This document shows positions 8,535-18,024 of a stretch of 64,000 nucleotides of DNA, one piece after another (position 1 is the first letter of the stretch; each line of letters starts with the position of its first letter). A program made the translations under genes and the position numbers. Source of the stretch: Fimbriimonadia bacterium. GTDB lineage: Bacteria; Armatimonadota; Fimbriimonadia; Fimbriimonadales; GBS-DC. A model generated the notes under the pieces. The model ran no database searches and was not told where the DNA came from. It saw only the letters and a program-made list of their open reading frames with translations. The stretch spans positions 62,001-126,000 of the forward strand of contig JAHCHP010000001.1 in NCBI GenBank assembly GCA_026129765.1. The letters are read 5' to 3'.

Positions 8535-11465
8535 ATGACACAAAATCAAGATTATTCTTTGGATGTGCAATATCAGGAGCAAGGGGAAGTTCGCCCAACT
8601 TTGATTGTAGGGTTAGGGGGAAGCGGTGTATACACTGCGCGCCGGTTAAAGCGATTATTGCAGGATCGGTATAAGGTGAAAGGACTTATACGTTTCCTTT
8701 ACCTTGATACTGACCAAGGGCAGTTTCAAAATGAACCACGTCTGGCTGATGCTGATCCAGAAGAAATTGTCACGATCTCAATCCAACATCCAGAGCAGAT
8801 AGTGGAGGAATGGAAACGAAAATCTGAACTGCATCCCTACTTAAGCTTTCTTGATAGTCGAGTGGATGTTGGTGTATTGAGAAATGCGGATGGTGCAGCA
8901 GGAATCCGTCCAGTTGGGCGTTTTGCTTTTCACGCTTCCTTTGATCATATCTATCCAAGTTTGCGTAATGCGCTACAACAGATTATGCAGGTAGGTGAAC
9001 AGGTCAAGGCGCTTATGGAGACCGTGCCTTATGAAGTCAAAGTCCTGGGGCATCGACCGCGCATTTATGTACTAACATCTTTATGTGGAGGTACAGGTTC
9101 AGGTATTTTCTTCGACGCAACGCTCGTATTGCGCCAAATCTTAGAGTCGCTAAATCTTGATGGAGAGATTGTCGGAGTTTTTTATCTTCCTTCTGTTTTT
9201 GATGGCGAAGCTGGCATCTCTCACAATCTGCGTGAGGTTATTCAAGCGAATGCCTACGCAAGCTTGATAGAACTGGAGTATTTCTGCAACCCTAACAATT
9301 TGAAAGCTGGTGAGTGGAAAGTTCCTTACCGCATGATTTCGGAAATTGAAATCAAGGAAGCAATCTTCGATGAGCCTTATCTCATAGAGCGAAGTAATTC
9401 CGATGCAAAAGTATTGCAAGATAAGCAAGAAGTGTATGAGATGGTCGCAAGAAGTCTTCTCATGGATATTGGCTCTCCTTTGGGCGCGCGCGCGCGCAGC
9501 GCTAAGCGCAATTCGCTTGCTGTCATCGATGCGATCCGTTGCCCTGAAACAGATGAGTCTCGGCTGTTTGCGAGCCTTGCGGTAGCCAGCGCCTCTGTTC
9601 CTGTCAAAGAGCTGACTGAATACTGCGCATTGAAAGTAATGTGTGACACATTAAACTCAAGGGAAACAGCAGACAAAGAGCAGCATGATCCCTTGGATGT
9701 AAGAAATTTTCTTAATAGGAACGGACTTGCTCCAGAAACAATATTAGATGCTCTTAAAAAGGGTCTTATTTCCCGCGATGTCACCATTGATCAAGATAAC
9801 TTGAAATCATCAGCAGAGAATTTTATTGGATTGCTCGACGACGATGAGCGCGAATCCGATGATGTTCTTAAAAGCAATCAAGTGACAGTGATGGAAAATG
9901 CAAAGGAAGCGATAGAGAAGTATTGCAGTAACTTCATAGAAAGTTCTGGACAAGAAAAGCTTGAGGATTCTCTGGAAGCATTAAATCAGCAAGTTGATAA
10001 GGCTATACAGGAGATCAATAAAGAATCTCAGAACTATAAGAAAAAGATGGATGGAGTAGAGCAACGTTTGGAGTCCAAGGACTTTTATCTTTTGAAAGGC
10101 TGGTCTACGAAGGACAAAAAGAAGAAAAAAGCAGATAGTATCAAGTCCGAACTGACAGATTATAGAGACGCGCGACTGCACAGGAAACTAGCGCAGAAAA
10201 TTCTTGAAATATACAGCAAAGAGAATTCCTTGGAAGACAATCCTTCTATCAAAGCAATGATTGGAAGCAAAATCAAAAACTTAAAGGCAAAACAAAAGAG
10301 TCATGACGATGTTCTTAATAGGCTGCAAGAACGGCTACAAGAGTTTGAAACGCGAATTCCTGGTGGAACAGATTACGCTTTAGAGCAATTGGTATGTTTA
10401 CAACGACATTTTGCTCGCTTTTACGAGGAACATAAGGCTGCTTTTCGCCGTTGTTTCTCTGAAGTGGAAATTACTGGAACGCAGGAACCTGGCGAGTTGC
10501 TTCGTGGAACGCTTAAACGAGTTATCCTCGCAATATCGAAAGAAGTAAGAAGCAAAGCTAATGTGCTTGAGTTTTTGAAGCCACTGGAGGATGAAGCGGA
10601 AAATGAGGATAGGGAGTACTTGAAGAGGAAGCTGGACTGTTTAATGCAGATTAGTCAGCCTTTCTGGAGTACAAGTCAACCTCCTGGCGGAATACACTAC
10701 GAGCAGTTCGTCGCCATTAGCGTGCCTTACTCCAGAGCTAATCAGGGCTTGCGGAGCGATGAGCAGATTAGGGACTTGGACAGAATGGTAGAAGGTCTTG
10801 TTAAGAACGCGGGTGTTCAACTTGAACGGGTAAAAGATGGTTATCCGTTTGCTCTGACCGTAATGAGACGCACTTATGGCGCTCGCGCCTACTATTTGCG
10901 AAGTATTCAGCAGATGGAGCATAGCTACCTCAGGCGCTCAGAACATGAGCAAGTGAGAGTTCATTTGCATCTGGACTCACGTTTTGCTGACCTTCCATTG
11001 TTAACGCCATCGATATTTGGCGAGATTTATTGGGTTTTGGCATTAGCTTTCGGATATATTGCAGAAGTTAACGGGCACTATTACTTCGGGATTGAAAAAA
11101 TCGCTGATCAACGTTTACTTGTACCACTTTATCGTTCCCAGCGTAAGGTGCGCGCCAGTTTATCAGAGGAGTTGCTTAAGGCTTTCGAAGGCATTTACAT
11201 AACGCCAGATGAGCAGCACCGACTGGGTACGACTTACGATCAAGCCAGAGAAAGGTTTATGCGCCAGCGAATCTTTGTGGACCAGGTTCATGATGCTTTT
11301 CGTACCATAGAACAAGCCATCGGTCATGAAAAAATGACTGCCTTTCTGAGAGAGTATCTTCAACCGCTTCAAGACAAAGCAAATGATGATACTTTGTCAG
11401 AAATAGAGCAAAAACGTTATAGAGAAGAGCGCGATGTTCTTAACAACTATTTGAATAGCAAATAG
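8535..11465 (+). CDS. Tubulin-like (non-FtsZ) GTPase, Tubulin_2-type, 976 aa
   Basis: The N-terminal strand-loop-helix PTLIVGLGGSGVYTARRLKRLL and the signature loop CGGTGSG (residues 184-190) are the nucleotide-binding hallmarks of the tubulin/FtsZ superfamily. LYLDTDQGQF follows in the order expected for the family. At 976 aa it is more than twice FtsZ; residues about 400-700 are charged and coiled-coil-like, followed by a C-terminal globular part. It matches the large bacterial tubulin-like group (PF13809), reported in conserved operons with membrane and vWA proteins and proposed to remodel membranes. The ATG at 8535 has GGGAGA upstream; a GTG at 8502 overlaps the previous gene. The stop is 8 nt from the next gene. 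Confidence 0.82.
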   Translation: MTQNQDYSLDVQYQEQGEVRPTLIVGLGGSGVYTARRLKRLLQDRYKVKGLIRFLYLDTDQGQFQNEPRLADADPEEIVTISIQHPEQIVEEWKRKSELHPYLSFLDSRVDVGVLRNADGAAGIRPVGRFAFHASFDHIYPSLRNALQQIMQVGEQVKALMETVPYEVKVLGHRPRIYVLTSLCGGTGSGIFFDATLVLRQILESLNLDGEIVGVFYLPSVFDGEAGISHNLREVIQANAYASLIELEYFCNPNNLKAGEWKVPYRMISEIEIKEAIFDEPYLIERSNSDAKVLQDKQEVYEMVARSLLMDIGSPLGARARSAKRNSLAVIDAIRCPETDESRLFASLAVASASVPVKELTEYCALKVMCDTLNSRETADKEQHDPLDVRNFLNRNGLAPETILDALKKGLISRDVTIDQDNLKSSAENFIGLLDDDERESDDVLKSNQVTVMENAKEAIEKYCSNFIESSGQEKLEDSLEALNQQVDKAIQEINKESQNYKKKMDGVEQRLESKDFYLLKGWSTKDKKKKKADSIKSELTDYRDARLHRKLAQKILEIYSKENSLEDNPSIKAMIGSKIKNLKAKQKSHDDVLNRLQERLQEFETRIPGGTDYALEQLVCLQRHFARFYEEHKAAFRRCFSEVEITGTQEPGELLRGTLKRVILAISKEVRSKANVLEFLKPLEDEAENEDREYLKRKLDCLMQISQPFWSTSQPPGGIHYEQFVAISVPYSRANQGLRSDEQIRDLDRMVEGLVKNAGVQLERVKDGYPFALTVMRRTYGARAYYLRSIQQMEHSYLRRSEHEQVRVHLHLDSRFADLPLLTPSIFGEIYWVLALAFGYIAEVNGHYYFGIEKIADQRLLVPLYRSQRKVRASLSEELLKAFEGIYITPDEQHRLGTTYDQARERFMRQRIFVDQVHDAFRTIEQAIGHEKMTAFLREYLQPLQDKANDDTLSEIEQKRYREERDVLNNYLNSK

Positions 11466-11473
11466 GAGCGTGA

Positions 11474-13447
11474 ATGATGTTCTACCCAACTATGGTTATT
11501 GGTATTGGTGACTTAGCTCACAGTACTCTGAACGAGTTTACAGAACTCTTCAAGGCGTTCCAGTCACCAACAAGACATATTACCGCTGTCGGTGTTTATT
11601 CCGAAGGTGGATACCAGGAATTGCACGCGCCTAAACTGGATGAAGCGACTAAACTGGAATCGTTATTGGCTCAATGGATGTATGCGACACGCGCGGAACA
11701 TAACATTGACCGAGCGCGTCAAGGCAAGGTAGAGGTCGGACCACCGAGTGGCTATCTTTTAGAACAAGTGTTGTTAATTGTTGACAGCACTCAACATGAG
11801 CAGATGGTTCATGTCGTGAGTGAAATTGAGGAGTTGTGCCGGAGCGCCAATGATTTGGTTCCTGCGCGTCTCCACATATTGATATTACATCCGCACTATA
11901 ATCAGTCTCTGCCTCCAACCATTCTTCATTGGTGGGCACAACGCAAAAAAACTGATTTTGAACTTCAAAGCGCGCAACTGTGGATCACGCGTTTATTGCG
12001 TTCAGATGGCTCGATCTTCACATCCGAAGAGTTACGCCTTACAATGATTTACTCATTGTTATGCGCATTGCATCCTGCCGAATTCGAAGGGGAGCATTGG
12101 TTGTATCGAAACATCGCCAGCACTGAAACAGTACCCGGTACGCTTGGCTGTGGATTAGTTGTGTTGCCTTTACATCGGATATTGCGCGCTTTACAAGATA
12201 AATTCGTAGCAGATTCTCTTCAGGCATTTTTGAGGGCAGCACGCTCAATTTTTGAACCTCCTAAAGTCGAGGAAGAGACACTATGGAAAACGATTGTGCA
12301 GCAGTCTGTTCAAGCTTGGGGACAAGATGGATCTGATCGCATCAAGCTTGGTTCATTTCCGACAGTTACTTGTGAAATGCGTCCACCTGCCATTACGTCA
12401 CGAGGGGATACTGTCGCTACAATGGAAAACGTGGATGAGTGGGAAAGCAACTTAATATCGGAACGGCTCCCACGCTTAAGTGAGTTGCTGAGCCAGAAAG
12501 TAGATGAACAGTTGAGGTTGTATAGAGAGACAATGCGCCAAGCGATACATCATTATCTCAACAACGCACGAGCTGATCTTAGCTCGCTCGTGACTCAATT
12601 GGAACTACTGGTTAGCTCAGTCCAACTATGGCAAATTCACAGTCTGCCAAGCAATAAGCCATCTTCAAAACAAAAAGATTCCTTGCGTCGTCAAATTCAA
12701 CAAATTATCGAGCAACCAACGCAAAAAACGCGATTCGGACGATTAAAACCTCCAAAGATTCCTAAGGACACGCTTACGCAATATACTGAGGCTTTGCGAC
12801 AATACTATGGTTCGCAAATTCAAGCTGAAGTGACAGAGGGATTTCGCGGATGTTCCAACCAACTATTGACTTTTTTAACAGAGCAGCTGAAAGTTTATAG
12901 CGAATTACGTGGGAGGATCGAGCAGGAAATCCGAGAACGAAATGAGCGCGCAGAGTCGTTTAAGGTTCGATCACTTCCGTGGCTGAGACCCTTGGTTTCA
13001 CATTGGGCGCATTTAGAACCGGTAGCGCAAAAGCTATGGGGACAATGCGATCTTGCGTCGCTGGTTGCCGAGATGATGGACACAGATCAGAACCTCTTGC
13101 AAACGCTCCCTTTAGTTATCGAACGACTTCAGCAACAGCTCGCAAGATTAGTAACACCTCGGTACAGAAGGTTTTCTTACTATCTTCAGTCTCTCTATCC
13201 CGGTGAAACACATCGCGCTTCGTGGTGTAAGCACCAACTTGATGAATTGCGCTTACAAGCCCAGCGCACATTGTGGTTAACAGAGAAGGTACTTCCGCGT
13301 TCTTGGCAAATCACACCCCCCGACGATAGCGGTAGTTCGTTTTTCATGCCCCATGCGCCTGATAAACATTGGCAGAGTGACTCTATGCTGGGACTTTTAG
13401 CGACCACAAGTTCTGTTGTATTGGACGATATAGAGGAAAACGGATAG
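11474..13447 (+). CDS. Third product of the tubulin-like operon; possible GTP-loop-less tubulin-fold relative (657 aa)
   Basis: The start is an ATGATG with AGGAG 6 nt upstream. The first residues, YPTMVIGIGDLAHSTLNEFTELF, parallel the start of the preceding GTPase (PTLIVGLGGSG...). VLLIVDS and LHILILHPHYN alternate as strands and loops, but no GGGTGSG-type loop is present. LGCGLVVLPLHRILRALQDKF occupies the place where the GTPase has its post-nucleotide domain. The C-terminal half is helical and coiled-coil-like, with no transmembrane helix or signal peptide. I infer a diverged, nucleotide-loop-less paralogue that could co-polymerise with or cap the GTPase; the alternative is an unrelated adaptor. 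Confidence 0.5.
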   Translation: MMFYPTMVIGIGDLAHSTLNEFTELFKAFQSPTRHITAVGVYSEGGYQELHAPKLDEATKLESLLAQWMYATRAEHNIDRARQGKVEVGPPSGYLLEQVLLIVDSTQHEQMVHVVSEIEELCRSANDLVPARLHILILHPHYNQSLPPTILHWWAQRKKTDFELQSAQLWITRLLRSDGSIFTSEELRLTMIYSLLCALHPAEFEGEHWLYRNIASTETVPGTLGCGLVVLPLHRILRALQDKFVADSLQAFLRAARSIFEPPKVEEETLWKTIVQQSVQAWGQDGSDRIKLGSFPTVTCEMRPPAITSRGDTVATMENVDEWESNLISERLPRLSELLSQKVDEQLRLYRETMRQAIHHYLNNARADLSSLVTQLELLVSSVQLWQIHSLPSNKPSSKQKDSLRRQIQQIIEQPTQKTRFGRLKPPKIPKDTLTQYTEALRQYYGSQIQAEVTEGFRGCSNQLLTFLTEQLKVYSELRGRIEQEIRERNERAESFKVRSLPWLRPLVSHWAHLEPVAQKLWGQCDLASLVAEMMDTDQNLLQTLPLVIERLQQQLARLVTPRYRRFSYYLQSLYPGETHRASWCKHQLDELRLQAQRTLWLTEKVLPRSWQITPPDDSGSSFFMPHAPDKHWQSDSMLGLLATTSSVVLDDIEENG

Positions 13448-13525
13448 AATTTTAATCTCTTTTGAGGGATTTGTGTTTATACTGGAACTCTCATGCTATT
13501 CAATCCCGTATAACTTCTTCATTAA

Positions 13526-13544
13526 CGGGCAGGAGACATGCCCG
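13526..13544 (+). terminator. Hairpin after the tubulin-like operon
   Basis: CGGGCA (13526-13531) pairs with TGCCCG (13539-13544) over a 7-nt loop, 80 nt after the last stop. There is no T-run, so this is a weak terminator candidate. The rest of 13448-13623 holds no convincing gene. Confidence 0.3.
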
Positions 13545-13623
13545 CGCAACCGAACCTCTACCAGAGGGTCTTGCTATAGATTAGATTGTATTGAGGGCGC
13601 CCCGATTGAAGAATGGAGGACGC

Positions 13624-16600
13624 ATGAAGAAGTTTCTTTTTCTCTTTTGGAGTTTGAGTGCAGTCGTTGGGTTATTGCAGGCGGCGCAAGCGCAAACCAC
13701 GACACCGCATGCAGGGATGCTCCGGTATCCCGATGTCAGCGCGACCCATATCGTGTTTATGTATGCGAATGACCTTTGGGTTGTGCCGCGCGAGGGGGGA
13801 ACCGCGCTGCCACTGTCCAGCCCGTCCGGACCCGAAGTCTATCCGCAATTCAGTCCCGATGGACAAAGCATCGCCTTTTCCGCCAATTATGACGGCAACC
13901 GCGAATTGTATGTGCTGCCTACGCAAGGGGGCGTGCCAATGCGAGTGACCCACCATCCCACTTTTGAGCGCATCACCGGTTGGAGTAAAACCAACCAATT
14001 GATCTTCTCAGCGGGGGGATTGTCGGGGCAGAACCGCATGACACAGATTTTCACCGTCTCGCCGCAGGGCGGATTACCGCAAAAACTGCCCGTGCCGTAT
14101 GGAACTAACGGCGCGCTGAGCGATGATGGCAGATGGCTCGCCTATACCTTGCACTCCACCGATGGCGCGACTTGGAAACGCTACCGGGGCGGCATGGCAA
14201 CCGATATCTGGCTGTTCGATTTGCAAGACAAGAAAAGCAAAAAAATCACCGACTGGGAAGGTAACGACACCCTGCCGATGTGGTACGGTGATTATATCTA
14301 TTACCTTTCCGATCAGGGCGAAGGGCATCGGATGAACCTCTGGCGCTTCAACACCAAAAACAACCGCCGCGAGCAGGTCACCCAGTTCAAAGAGTTTGAC
14401 ATTAAATGGCCCAGTATCGGACCCGATGCCATTGTGTTTCAGTATGGCTCCGAACTGCGGCTGCTCGATTTGAAAACGAGCCAGTCCCGCGTGGTCAACG
14501 TTTCCATTTCGGGCGACCGCCCACGCCTCCGAACCCAGCGCATCGATGTCGCGCCATTTTTGCAGACCATGAGCCTGTCGCCGACCGGCAAGCGTGTGGC
14601 TGCCGGAGCGCGCGGCGATGTGTGGACTGCGCCCGCGAAAGAGGGAACCCCGCGCAATTTGACCCGCACCAGCGGCATCGCGGAGCGCTCGCCTTCTTGG
14701 AGTCCGGATGGGCGTTGGATCGCTTTCTTCTCCGACAAAGATGGCGACTATGAACTCTATGTGACCCAGTCGGATGGTATGGGCGAAACCAAGCAACTGA
14801 CCCGAAACACGGAAATCTTTAAGCAAAATATTTGGTGGGCGCCCAACAGCAAACATTTGTTGTTCAGCGACAAAACCGGCTCTTTCTATCTACACTCCTT
14901 CGACACGAACCAAACCGTCTTGATGGACAAAGACCCGTGGGGACTCGCCTTCGCGCCCTCATGGTCCTCCGACAGTCAATGGATCGCCTATACAAAAGGT
15001 ATGGAAAAATCCCGTGAGACGGCGATCTGGCTCTATAACCTGGAGACCAAAGAGAAGCGCGCTATCACCAGCGGCATGACCAACGAAAACACGCCCACTT
15101 TTGACCGTAAGGGCGACTATCTGTATTATGTTTGCAGCCTCTCATTCTCTCCCATGTACGAAGACCTTGGCACCACTTGGATCTATGCGGGGACCGAATT
15201 GATTGTGGCAGTTCCGTTGCGCAAAGATGTCAAGTCGCCCTATCTGCCCAAATCGGACGAAGAGACATGGAAAAAAGAGGAGAAGAAGGAGGAAGAAAAG
15301 AAGACGATTCTGGATGGCGCGTTTTCTGGGCAGTCTGAACCCGTCGTCGCTATGCAAGAAACAAACCCCTTGCTGGCGATTCAGGCGTCTGACGCGCCGG
15401 GCTATTTGAAGGTCGAAATGGCTCAGGTGGATGAAGTATCGGGCGAATGGCGCGCGACCGCTTCCGGCAGTCAAATCCCGGGTGGCAGTTTAACTCTCAC
15501 CATGCGCTTGAAATTGGAAGCAGGTAATCAAGTGTCTGGCACGATAGAAAGTCCTTTGGGCAGCGCAGATGTGACTGGAACTTTTAATCCGACCAATAAA
15601 TCCCTGACCTTGAGCGCGTCGGTGTCAGGCGTTGTGGTCACTATCAGCGCGACCATCGCCGATGGCAAAATGAGCGGAACGGGTGAGGTCCAAGGGCTTA
15701 CGTTCCAGATCAGCGCGGAGCGGGTGGGAGGCGCGCCAAAAGCCGCCACGCAGCCGCCTGCCGAAGGCGCAAAACCGGAAGCGAAACCCGCTGAACAAAA
15801 GCCGGAAGAGAAGAAGATCGCTATCGACTTCGAAGGCATCGAGGCGCGCGGTATGATGCTCTCGATCCGGGCAGGGCAGTTCACGCAGTTAGCGGTCAAT
15901 GACAAAGGACACCTGCTCTTTACGCGATTTCCTGCGCGCGGCAGCACAGAACCGCCTGCGATCAAACTGTTCGATTTGAACGATGAGAAGCGGGAAGAGA
16001 AGACAGTGGCTCAAGGCGCGAGCGGATTCGGTTTGTCGGCGGATGGCAAGAAACTGTTGGTCGTTCGCGGCGCAGCGGCTTCTATTCAAGACGCAGCCGC
16101 GGGTTCGCAAGGCGAACCTGTCGTGACTACAGGGATGTGGTCAGAAATCGAACCGCGCGAAGAATGGCGTCAGGTTTTTCACGATGCGTGGCGGATTATG
16201 CGCGACTACTTCTATGTGGAGAATATGCATGGCGTCAATTGGGAAGCCGTTCGAGCGCAGTATGAAAGAATGCTTCCCGACTGCAACAGCCGCGAAGATC
16301 TGACATTTATCATCAGTGAGATGATCTCGGAACTGAACGTGGGGCATGCCTACTATCAGGCAGGCAGCGCGGAACCGGAACCAGGGATTGGGGTCGGCAT
16401 CTTGGGCTGTGATTTTGAACTGTCGAACGGAGCGTATCGAATCTCCAAAATCTATGAGGGCGGCGCATGGGATGTGGACGCTCGCAATCCGTTGCGCGCT
16501 CCCGGAATCGACATTCAAGAGGGCGACTACCTGCTGGCAGTGAATGGGGTTCCATTGGATACGCGCAAAGACCCGTGGGCAGCTTTCATTGGGATGGCGG

Positions 16601-17379
16601 ACCGGGTGGTCACCTTGACGGTCAGCAAAAAGCCGACCAAAGACAGCGATGCGCGCGATGTCTTATTCCGAACTTTGAGCGGTGATTCAAATCTGCGATA
16701 CCGCGCATGGATCGAGCATAATCGGAAAATAGTTGAAGAGAAGACGGGCGGGCGCGTCGGCTATATCTTCGTGCCGGATACGGGAATTAATGGGCAGAAC
16801 GATCTGGTCCGTCAGTTCATGGGACAGCGCGGCAAAGACGCGCTCATTATCGACGAGCGATGGAACGGAGGTGGGCAGATCCCCAACCGTTTTGTGGAAC
16901 TGTTGAACCGACCCGCGACCAGCTATTGGGCGCGGCGCGATGGCAACGACTGGGTGTGGCCGCCCGATGGACATAACGGACCGAAATGTATGTTGATTAA
17001 CGGTCTGGCTGGGTCTGGCGGCGATGCGTTCCCCTATTTCTTCAAGCAAGCGGGACTGGGCAAGCTGATCGGCACGCGCACCTGGGGCGGATTGGTCGGA
17101 ATCTCTGGTAATCCCGGCTTGATCGATGGGCATGGAATCACGGTTCCCACCTTCGGCTTCTATGAGAAGGACGGGACTTGGGGAATCGAAGGGTTTGGCG
17201 TTGCTCCCGACATCGAGGTGGAAGATGATCCCGCTTTGATGTGGAACGGCGGCGATCCGCAACTGGATGCCGCCATCAACCACATGCTGGAAGAACTGCG
17301 TCGCAATCCCTATAACCCGCCCAAACGCCCTGCAGCCCCCGACCGGAGCGGCAGCGGTATTAAGAAAGACGACCGGTAA
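13624..17379 (+). CDS. Tricorn-type serine protease with PDZ and S41 peptidase domains (1251 aa, secreted)
   Basis: The ATG at 13624 follows GGAGGA and opens a signal peptide (MKKFLFLFWSLSAVVGLLQAAQA). Residues about 25-550 are WD40-like/PD40 propeller blades with repeated FSPDGQSIAF, WSPDGRWIAFFSDKDGDYELYV motifs. A PDZ-like part (GIDIQEGDYLLAVNGVPL) and an S41 core follow. The nucleophile is Ser1131 in GLAGSGGDAFPYFFK, the upstream His lies in LNVGHAYY, and the acidic region is EGFGVAPDIEVEDDP. Tricorn trims peptides released by other proteases. Unusual is an insert of about 180 residues (nt 15290-15830): an acidic/Lys linker, a small beta domain with SGTIESPLGSADVTGTF, and a Pro/Glu/Lys spacer, all inside the second propeller. 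Export implies an extracytoplasmic role. Confidence 0.9.
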   Translation: MKKFLFLFWSLSAVVGLLQAAQAQTTTPHAGMLRYPDVSATHIVFMYANDLWVVPREGGTALPLSSPSGPEVYPQFSPDGQSIAFSANYDGNRELYVLPTQGGVPMRVTHHPTFERITGWSKTNQLIFSAGGLSGQNRMTQIFTVSPQGGLPQKLPVPYGTNGALSDDGRWLAYTLHSTDGATWKRYRGGMATDIWLFDLQDKKSKKITDWEGNDTLPMWYGDYIYYLSDQGEGHRMNLWRFNTKNNRREQVTQFKEFDIKWPSIGPDAIVFQYGSELRLLDLKTSQSRVVNVSISGDRPRLRTQRIDVAPFLQTMSLSPTGKRVAAGARGDVWTAPAKEGTPRNLTRTSGIAERSPSWSPDGRWIAFFSDKDGDYELYVTQSDGMGETKQLTRNTEIFKQNIWWAPNSKHLLFSDKTGSFYLHSFDTNQTVLMDKDPWGLAFAPSWSSDSQWIAYTKGMEKSRETAIWLYNLETKEKRAITSGMTNENTPTFDRKGDYLYYVCSLSFSPMYEDLGTTWIYAGTELIVAVPLRKDVKSPYLPKSDEETWKKEEKKEEEKKTILDGAFSGQSEPVVAMQETNPLLAIQASDAPGYLKVEMAQVDEVSGEWRATASGSQIPGGSLTLTMRLKLEAGNQVSGTIESPLGSADVTGTFNPTNKSLTLSASVSGVVVTISATIADGKMSGTGEVQGLTFQISAERVGGAPKAATQPPAEGAKPEAKPAEQKPEEKKIAIDFEGIEARGMMLSIRAGQFTQLAVNDKGHLLFTRFPARGSTEPPAIKLFDLNDEKREEKTVAQGASGFGLSADGKKLLVVRGAAASIQDAAAGSQGEPVVTTGMWSEIEPREEWRQVFHDAWRIMRDYFYVENMHGVNWEAVRAQYERMLPDCNSREDLTFIISEMISELNVGHAYYQAGSAEPEPGIGVGILGCDFELSNGAYRISKIYEGGAWDVDARNPLRAPGIDIQEGDYLLAVNGVPLDTRKDPWAAFIGMADRVVTLTVSKKPTKDSDARDVLFRTLSGDSNLRYRAWIEHNRKIVEEKTGGRVGYIFVPDTGINGQNDLVRQFMGQRGKDALIIDERWNGGGQIPNRFVELLNRPATSYWARRDGNDWVWPPDGHNGPKCMLINGLAGSGGDAFPYFFKQAGLGKLIGTRTWGGLVGISGNPGLIDGHGITVPTFGFYEKDGTWGIEGFGVAPDIEVEDDPALMWNGGDPQLDAAINHMLEELRRNPYNPPKRPAAPDRSGSGIKKDDR

Positions 17380-17435
17380 AACGTGGTCATATTGTCGGGG
17401 AAACCCCCTGTGGTTATCCTGAATGATAAGTGGTA

Positions 17436-17459
17436 GGGGCAGATCTGTGTGTCTGCCCC
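17436..17459 (+). terminator. Hairpin terminator after the tricorn gene
   Basis: GGGGCAGA and TCTGCCCC form a perfect 8-bp stem. A pyrimidine-rich tract (GCCTTTCCTGTTTCTTATTTTT) follows. Confidence 0.55.
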
Positions 17460-17548
17460 CGCCTTTCCTGTTTCTTATTTTTGAGCAACCACAGGAGTGT
17501 GCTTCTGTAAGGCATTTACAGGTGATATAAAGAGGTGATACAAAAACC

Positions 17549-17932
17549 ATGTCCATGCAAACGCGAAACACAGGACGCCAGGGTGAGGAACTGGCGGAAC
17601 AATTTTTGATCCAGCAAGGTTACCAAATCTTAGAGCGCAACTGGCAAAAGCGGGGCGGCGAAATCGATATCATCGCTGAAGACAAGGGGATGCTGGTCTT
17701 TGTGGAAGTGAAAACCCGGCGGTCCCATGCGATGGGGTACGCGGTGGAAGGCGTTCACAAAGGCAAACAACGGCTCGTTGCCAAGACCGCGCAACTCTAC
17801 CGGCTGGAAAAGAAGCGCGTGTTAGAGGATTGTCGATTCGATGTAGTTTCCATAGAATGGACACCCACCGGACCGCGCATTGAACTGTTCAAGCATGCCT
17901 TCGACGCGCCCGGCGACCTGGCATGGGGGTAG
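17549..17932 (+). CDS. YraN/UPF0102 family nuclease-fold protein (127 aa)
   Basis: The protein has the family layout: GRQGEELAEQFL at the N-terminus, then RGGEIDIIAEDKGMLVFVEVKTR. The last segment is the Glu-Asp-(E)-x-K core of the restriction-endonuclease-like fold (GEIDII ... VFVEVK). Cellular function is not settled; members are linked to DNA processing. AGAGGTG lies 10 nt before the ATG at 17549; a second ATG two codons later is possible. It is followed closely by the dockerin-tailed surface protein. Confidence 0.9.
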   Translation: MSMQTRNTGRQGEELAEQFLIQQGYQILERNWQKRGGEIDIIAEDKGMLVFVEVKTRRSHAMGYAVEGVHKGKQRLVAKTAQLYRLEKKRVLEDCRFDVVSIEWTPTGPRIELFKHAFDAPGDLAWG

Positions 17933-17970
17933 GGATGGAGAGGTTTTACGAGAATGGCGCGCGATGCGGT

Positions 17971-17994
17971 TCCCCTTGCTTGCAGGGGGAAACT
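17971..17994 (+). repeat. GGTTCCCC hairpin element, copy 1
   Basis: GGTTCCCC and GGGGGAAC arms flank a TTGCTTGCA loop. This is one of four related hairpins in the window (with 24691-24716, 28906-28931 and 58105-58143). It lies between yraN and the next start codon and may terminate or attenuate the transcript. Confidence 0.5.
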
Positions 17995-18024
17995 GACAGA
18001 GGAGGGCTTGATTTAAAATGGAAG

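Noticed and set aside
13473-13772. 99-codon frame upstream of and overlapping the tricorn gene
   Set aside because: No ribosome site, odd composition, and it overlaps the well-supported tricorn start in another frame.
14074-14856. Long open frame (260 codons) antisense to the tricorn gene
   Set aside because: It is a shadow of a GC-rich coding region: no start signal, low-complexity composition and no family, while the sense strand encodes clear propeller repeats.
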